DNA from: UBA940 sp031548515
Lineage (GTDB): Bacteria; Bacteroidota; Bacteroidia; Bacteroidales; Rikenellaceae
Reading direction: 5' to 3'
NCBI GenBank assembly: GCA_031548515.1
Contig: JAVBRB010000021.1
Location: 1-32,786, forward strand
DNA: 32,786 bases
Below, one piece after another: positions 30,295 to 32,786 of the stretch (its first letter is position 1; every line of letters begins with the position of its first letter). A program made the translations under genes and the position numbers. The notes below the pieces were generated by a model. It made no database searches, had not been told where the DNA came from, and worked only from the letters and a program-made list of their open reading frames with translations.

Positions 30295-30963
30295 TCAGAA
30301 ACAATAGACTGTACCAACCATAAGCGAGGCGCTGGTATAATCCCTCGAAACAGAAGAACCAGAAGGATACATCACCCCGGTCATCGCGTTCAGGCGTACG
30401 CCCACTCCAAGCCACGCCGTAATGAGAACGTCGACACCCGTCGATATACCCGCCATGAAACCGTTCTCCGCAACGCTCTGTCTATCACCATCCGCTTTCA
30501 TCCGCGAACTGCCGCCCATATAGCCCATGTGAATGCATACATCCCATATAGTGCGTTTGCCAAACCACATCTTGGTATTGATGGCGTTGACACCTATATA
30601 ATGAAAGGCTTCGCCGAGTTTTACGTCGCCCCTGTATAAAATGCCACCGTCGGTGCGCGACAAGTTGGAGGAAAAAATATATGTGGCCCCTGTTCCTACC
30701 GCGACCTCGTATCCGCGGAAGTATGACCAGTCGTAACGCAACATGGCCTGCATGCCAAGCGAACTGATATCGTCTGGGATAAGGCCTGGCGAGCCAAGGA
30801 ATGGATTGTTTTTGGAAAACCATCCGGGTCCGGCTGCAAGAGAAAAAGTATGGCGCGCCATGTCATCATCCCAAAACCTGACAGGGAATCGGGCTGTCGC
30901 ATCCTGCACAACAGTCAGTACAGTTACAAAAGACAGGGTCAGTCTGATTTTATAAAAACTCAT
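30295..30963 (-). CDS. Outer-membrane beta-barrel protein
   Basis: A 222-residue protein with a signal peptide (MSFYKIRLTLSFVTVLTVVQDATA). The mature part shows alternating strands with aromatic ends: HTFSLAAGPGWF, GMQAMLRYDWSY, YEVAVGTGATYIF, FHYIGVNAINTKMWF, WDVCIHMGYMGGS and FMAGISTGVDVLI, ending SLMVGTVYCF with a terminal Phe. This is the pattern of a small eight-to-ten-strand barrel. It shares KNNPFLG with KNPFLG in the divergent gene at 31138-31767, so the two may be distant relatives. A TATCTTTG box ends five bases before the ATG. Confidence 0.8.
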   Translation of the reverse strand: MSFYKIRLTLSFVTVLTVVQDATARFPVRFWDDDMARHTFSLAAGPGWFSKNNPFLGSPGLIPDDISSLGMQAMLRYDWSYFRGYEVAVGTGATYIFSSNLSRTDGGILYRGDVKLGEAFHYIGVNAINTKMWFGKRTIWDVCIHMGYMGGSSRMKADGDRQSVAENGFMAGISTGVDVLITAWLGVGVRLNAMTGVMYPSGSSVSRDYTSASLMVGTVYCF

Positions 30964-30968
30964 TTGTG

Positions 30969-30976
30969 CAAAGATA
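30969..30976 (-). promoter_or_regulatory. -7 box TATCTTTG directly before the start codon
   Basis: Exact match on the minus strand with five bases between it and the ATG at 30963, predicting a nearly leaderless transcript. Confidence 0.5.
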
Positions 30977-31090
30977 ATAAATCCGGAGGGCTGCCGGCCG
31001 TGTTTCTGGATAAAACACTGCAGACATTGGCCGCAACGGCATTTCTGACAGATAAAACGCGCGGCTGTTGCATTTCTCGCGGCAATAATA

Positions 31091-31098
31091 TATATTTA
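31091..31098 (+). promoter_or_regulatory. -7-like box TATATTTA for the second barrel gene
   Basis: One mismatch to TAnnTTTG, 39 bases before the ATG at 31138, with TTGC about 19 bases upstream as a possible -33 element. Confidence 0.45.
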
Positions 31099-31137
31099 CA
31101 CCCGACCAATGTTTTAATAATTATAAATTTTCGACAT

Positions 31138-31767
31138 ATGAAGAAGGTTGTACTTTTCCTGTTTTCAGCAGTCCTGGCTGCCGGGACGACTGTTTCTGCC
31201 CAGAATGTAAAAGACCCGGATCGTTTCCGTCCCAAATACCGTAATATTAGTTTTGCAAGCCAGAAACTTATATATGATAACGGCTTCGAAACCGACAGAA
31301 CCAAACTTGGTTTCGGCATTACGGTAGGCCGCAGCTATATCCTGCACAAAAATCCTTTTCTCGGGATGATCCGCATAGGTTTGGACGCCACATGGTTTGA
31401 TATAAACTATGCATATTATCAGCGGGAATTATTAGGAGAAACATCTACAACGCATCAGGCCGATATTTCACTCGGCATAGGCCCGTCAGTACACGTGAAC
31501 CCCATAGATAACCTGGGCGTCCATGCCTACTTCCGCTACAATCCCACCTTTGCAACGCTTTTTGATACCGGCGAAGGATTCGCAATGGCCGGCGGATATT
31601 CTTCGATGTTCGTAACCGGCGGAGCCGTTTCCTGGAGCTTTATCTCGGTCGGAGCCGAAGCTCGCTGGGGAAAAGGCAAATATCATAATTTTAGACATGC
31701 GGACGTGCTCGACAAAGAAAAAATTAAAACAGCAGGTTGGCGGGTTTATCTAGGTTTCCGTTTCTAA
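31138..31767 (+). CDS. Outer-membrane beta-barrel protein
   Basis: A 209-residue protein with signal peptide MKKVVLFLFSAVLAAGTTVSAQ. Strand-like stretches follow: KLGFGITVGRSYIL, IRIGLDATWFDINYAYY, ADISLGIGPSVHV, LGVHAYFRYNPTF, FVTGGAVSWSFISVGAEARW and GWRVYLGFRF, with terminal Phe. The start is the ATG at 31138, because a longer open frame upstream lacks a signal peptide at its N-terminus. It has KNPFLG in common with the divergent barrel gene. Function unknown; perhaps a porin-like or structural barrel. Confidence 0.82.
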   Translation: MKKVVLFLFSAVLAAGTTVSAQNVKDPDRFRPKYRNISFASQKLIYDNGFETDRTKLGFGITVGRSYILHKNPFLGMIRIGLDATWFDINYAYYQRELLGETSTTHQADISLGIGPSVHVNPIDNLGVHAYFRYNPTFATLFDTGEGFAMAGGYSSMFVTGGAVSWSFISVGAEARWGKGKYHNFRHADVLDKEKIKTAGWRVYLGFRF

Positions 31768-31955
31768 AATATTTTACAGACAATAAAGATCTCCGGCCTC
31801 AATTGGATCGAAACTTTTTGTTTTACAGCTACTTGGCCGCACTTGCGCAGAAAGAGGGGGGATATCCTCAGTACAATTGATTAAACAGATCAGGGCTTTA
31901 CCCGCCACAGCACAGAATTTTTCCACTATGCGGCCCTGTTCCATCTTATCTTGTA
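31768..31955. other. Intergenic stretch without recognised features
   Basis: Between the second barrel gene and the dispersed repeat. No gene, promoter box or strong hairpin is apparent; GGGCTTTACCCGCCACAGC and other GC patches are interspersed with AT-rich DNA. Confidence 0.5.
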
Positions 31956-32093
31956 TGAATTGTTTTGCGCAGCAAAATAATCATCGCACGAGCGCCGACC
32001 GTCGGCCGCAAGGTCGGAACGCCGACCGCGGTAGGTGGAGGCATCATGCGAGGGAGGTAACTAAAAGGGTAGAGTCCCCTAAGCTCTGCTTAG
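31956..32093 (+). repeat. Dispersed repeat, copy B
   Basis: The plus strand begins TGAATTGTTTTGC-GCA-GCAAAATAATCATCG and contains GCCGACCGTCGGCCGCA, GGAGGCATC and AACTAAAAGGGTAGA-TCCCC-like sequence. It mirrors 8101-8224 on the other strand, with extra GC-rich bases in the middle (about 32009-32035). The end CTAAGC-TCT-GCTTAG (32079-32093) is a hairpin that copy A lacks. The inner palindromes keep their stems while their loops differ. Confidence 0.8.
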
Positions 32094-32119
32094 ACAAGAC
32101 AAATTAATTCCATCTGATA

Positions 32120-32138
32120 CTCGCAGCTCTGCTGTGAG
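32120..32138 (+). other. Hairpin CTCGCAGC-TCT-GCTGTGAG
   Basis: An eight-base stem with one mismatch and a TCT loop, 27 bases after the similar hairpin CTAAGC-TCT-GCTTAG at 32079-32093. Confidence 0.45.
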
Positions 32139-32459
32139 GAGGTTCATTAGTTCATTCCCAATCATCATCATCCAAAGAGAATATATCTTCGACGGGTTTT
32201 TTAAATATCGACGCTATTGGATCAGTCTGATTTCGAGCCGTGGCGAGAACGAAAGCAGTGACCAAGCGCCGAACTTCATAGCCGCAAGGCTATGGCAGAG
32301 GTATCCTGCGAGAGACCCGACGCTACAGAGCGAGAGCAGGGTTGCTGCAGGCCATGCCGAGCTGCGAGGAGGAAAACGAGTGAAGCGAAGTTAGCTAACT
32401 ACAACCCTTTGCCGATGCTACGTAAGGGAGACCAAAAGGTACACATTGTATTGTAATAA
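32139..32459. other. Non-coding stretch with a GC-rich segment
   Basis: The first part (to about 32235) is AT-rich. About 32236-32400 is GC-rich and unlike its flanks, with a CATAGCC-GCAA-GGCTATG hairpin (32278-32295) and runs such as GCGAGAGCAGGG. An 86-residue open frame crosses it (32134-32394) but has no start context, fold or composition I trust. It may be another interspersed repeat; I cannot name it. Confidence 0.4.
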
Positions 32460-32567
32460 CGGCAAATTATGCTGACAGGCATCAAAACGAAAGCGACAGA
32501 CAAAGTAATGCTTGCAATTGAACTTTGTTCTGTCGTTTTTGGTTTGCAAGCATTTGCGCTGTTGCCG
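32460..32567. other. Structured element with pseudoknot-like pairings
   Basis: An outer stem CGGCAA (32460-32465) with TTGCCG (32562-32567) encloses two interleaved inverted pairs: CGACAGACAAAGT (32494-32506) with ACTTTGTTCTGTCG (32522-32535), one bulge, and ATGCTTGCAA (32508-32517) with TTGCAAGCAT (32544-32553). Because the arms alternate left1-left2-right1-right2, the pairings form a pseudoknot or exclude one another. It lies downstream of the 5S gene and its terminator. Confidence 0.55.
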
Positions 32568-32577
32568 GACTCACAAC

Positions 32578-32597
32578 AAAAAAAGGGCCCCTTTTTA
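32578..32597 (-). terminator. rRNA operon terminator
   Basis: On the minus strand AAAAAGG-GGC-CCTTTTT plus more T forms a stem and T-run, 13 bases after the 5S 3' end. Consistent with the end of a minus-strand rRNA operon. Confidence 0.7.
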
Positions 32598-32609
32598 GGA
32601 TCCCTTAAG

Positions 32610-32702
32610 GAGGCGGCTACCTACTCTCCCACATTTTACTGCAGGACCATCGGCGTGAATGGGCTTAACTTCTCTGTTCGGACCTGCTAAAACAGCCGAG
32701 TG
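32610..32702 (-). rRNA. 5S ribosomal RNA-like gene with an aberrant 5' half
   Basis: On the minus strand the 3' two-thirds are clearly 5S rRNA: CCGAACAGAGAAGTTAAGCC, CGCCGATGG and GGGAGAGTAGG, and CGGCT/AGCCG can close helix I. The 5' part does not fit. Where 5S normally has a helix II arm, GGGG...CCACC and TTCCCAT before CCGAAC, this sequence reads GTTTTAGCAGG and then goes straight to TCCGAACAG, so roughly 20 bases are missing and the total is about 93 rather than about 110. The bases TTTTAGCAGG are a near-inverse of CCTGCAGTAAAA in its own 3' half. The 23S gene would lie to the right, outside the window. It may be a pseudogene, a rearranged copy or an assembly error at a multi-copy locus. 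Confidence 0.7.
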
Positions 32703-32786
32703 AAAAACAAAACGGCAATAAACACCGACAGGTGATGCTTCGACAGACGGAATGACGGACAAGCTTGCTTGTACCGGCAGGCCGAC

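Noticed and set aside
32134..32394. 86-residue open frame ending in a basic tail
   Set aside because: No start context or known fold, and it crosses from AT-rich DNA into a GC-rich repeat-like segment; probably a chance frame.
1..32786. tRNA genes, CRISPR arrays and insertion sequences
   Set aside because: No T-arm-like GGTTCnAnTCC pattern with a cloverleaf, no regular direct repeats with spacers and no transposase motifs were found by reading both strands.

Overview
This window reads as a chromosomal segment of a member of the Bacteroidota, most likely Bacteroidales and perhaps Alistipes/Rikenellaceae-like. The genus is an inference from overall protein character. The support is the promoter type: TAnnTTTG -7 boxes recur upstream of many genes on both strands. 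Other pointers are Bacteroidota-style lipoproteins with an SxxC lipobox, a clostripain-family lipoprotein, a DUF4919-like protein, a lone TonB, and small outer-membrane barrels ending in Phe. There is no transposase, CRISPR array, tRNA or phage gene in the window. The 1-2884 block looks AT-richer and accessory. The rest is mostly housekeeping, and a 5S rRNA-like sequence sits at the right edge.

Layout. 1-2884 (minus): three tandem copies of a two-gene lipoprotein unit, here called B then A. The last A gene runs off the left edge and is the only one that is not cut short. 2951-4622 (plus): a LysM glucosaminidase and a conserved hypothetical gene. 4623-4928: a palindromic interspersed repeat and a bidirectional terminator. 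4929-6847 (minus): a PfkB kinase, dihydroneopterin aldolase and a lipoprotein, with translational coupling. 6848-7119: divergent promoters and a possible structured RNA. 7120-8025 (plus): a membrane coiled-coil protein. 8239-11075 (minus): a metallo-beta-lactamase-fold hydrolase, a DUF4919-like protein and a clostripain-like lipoprotein. 11147-12903 (minus): lspA and rlmN. 13192-18450 (plus): tonB, hflX, upp, deoC and a cardiolipin synthase. 18479-21291 (minus): a small membrane protein, corA, mqnA, a 63-residue protein and dtd. 21310-21474: a fold-back element and a hairpin. 21489-26615 (minus): polA, queD, an Lrp-type regulator and kbl. 26883-30241 (plus): pgk and an M13 peptidase. 30295-31767: two divergent outer-membrane barrel proteins. 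31768-32607: repeats and structured non-coding DNA. 32610-32702 (minus): a 5S rRNA-like sequence that lacks a normal 5' half.

How the genes fit together. Several serve the envelope: LspA would process the many lipoproteins encoded here, including the B and A families, the clostripain-like protein, the M13 peptidase and the 5 kb lipoprotein. The glucosaminidase, cardiolipin synthase, TonB and barrels also act there. Others are core metabolism and maintenance: upp and deoC (nucleotide salvage), folB (folate), queD (deazapurine), mqnA (futalosine-type menaquinone), kbl with a neighbouring Lrp-type regulator (threonine/glycine), pgk (glycolysis), polA, rlmN, hflX and dtd (replication and translation quality).

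The most unusual signals are the tandem B-A lipoprotein array with A genes cut at one shared point, the anomalous 5S gene, a dispersed repeat present in two opposite copies with conserved hairpin stems, an in-frame insertion in RlmN, two clamp-binding-like motifs in the PolA linker, and a pseudoknot-like element downstream of the 5S gene.
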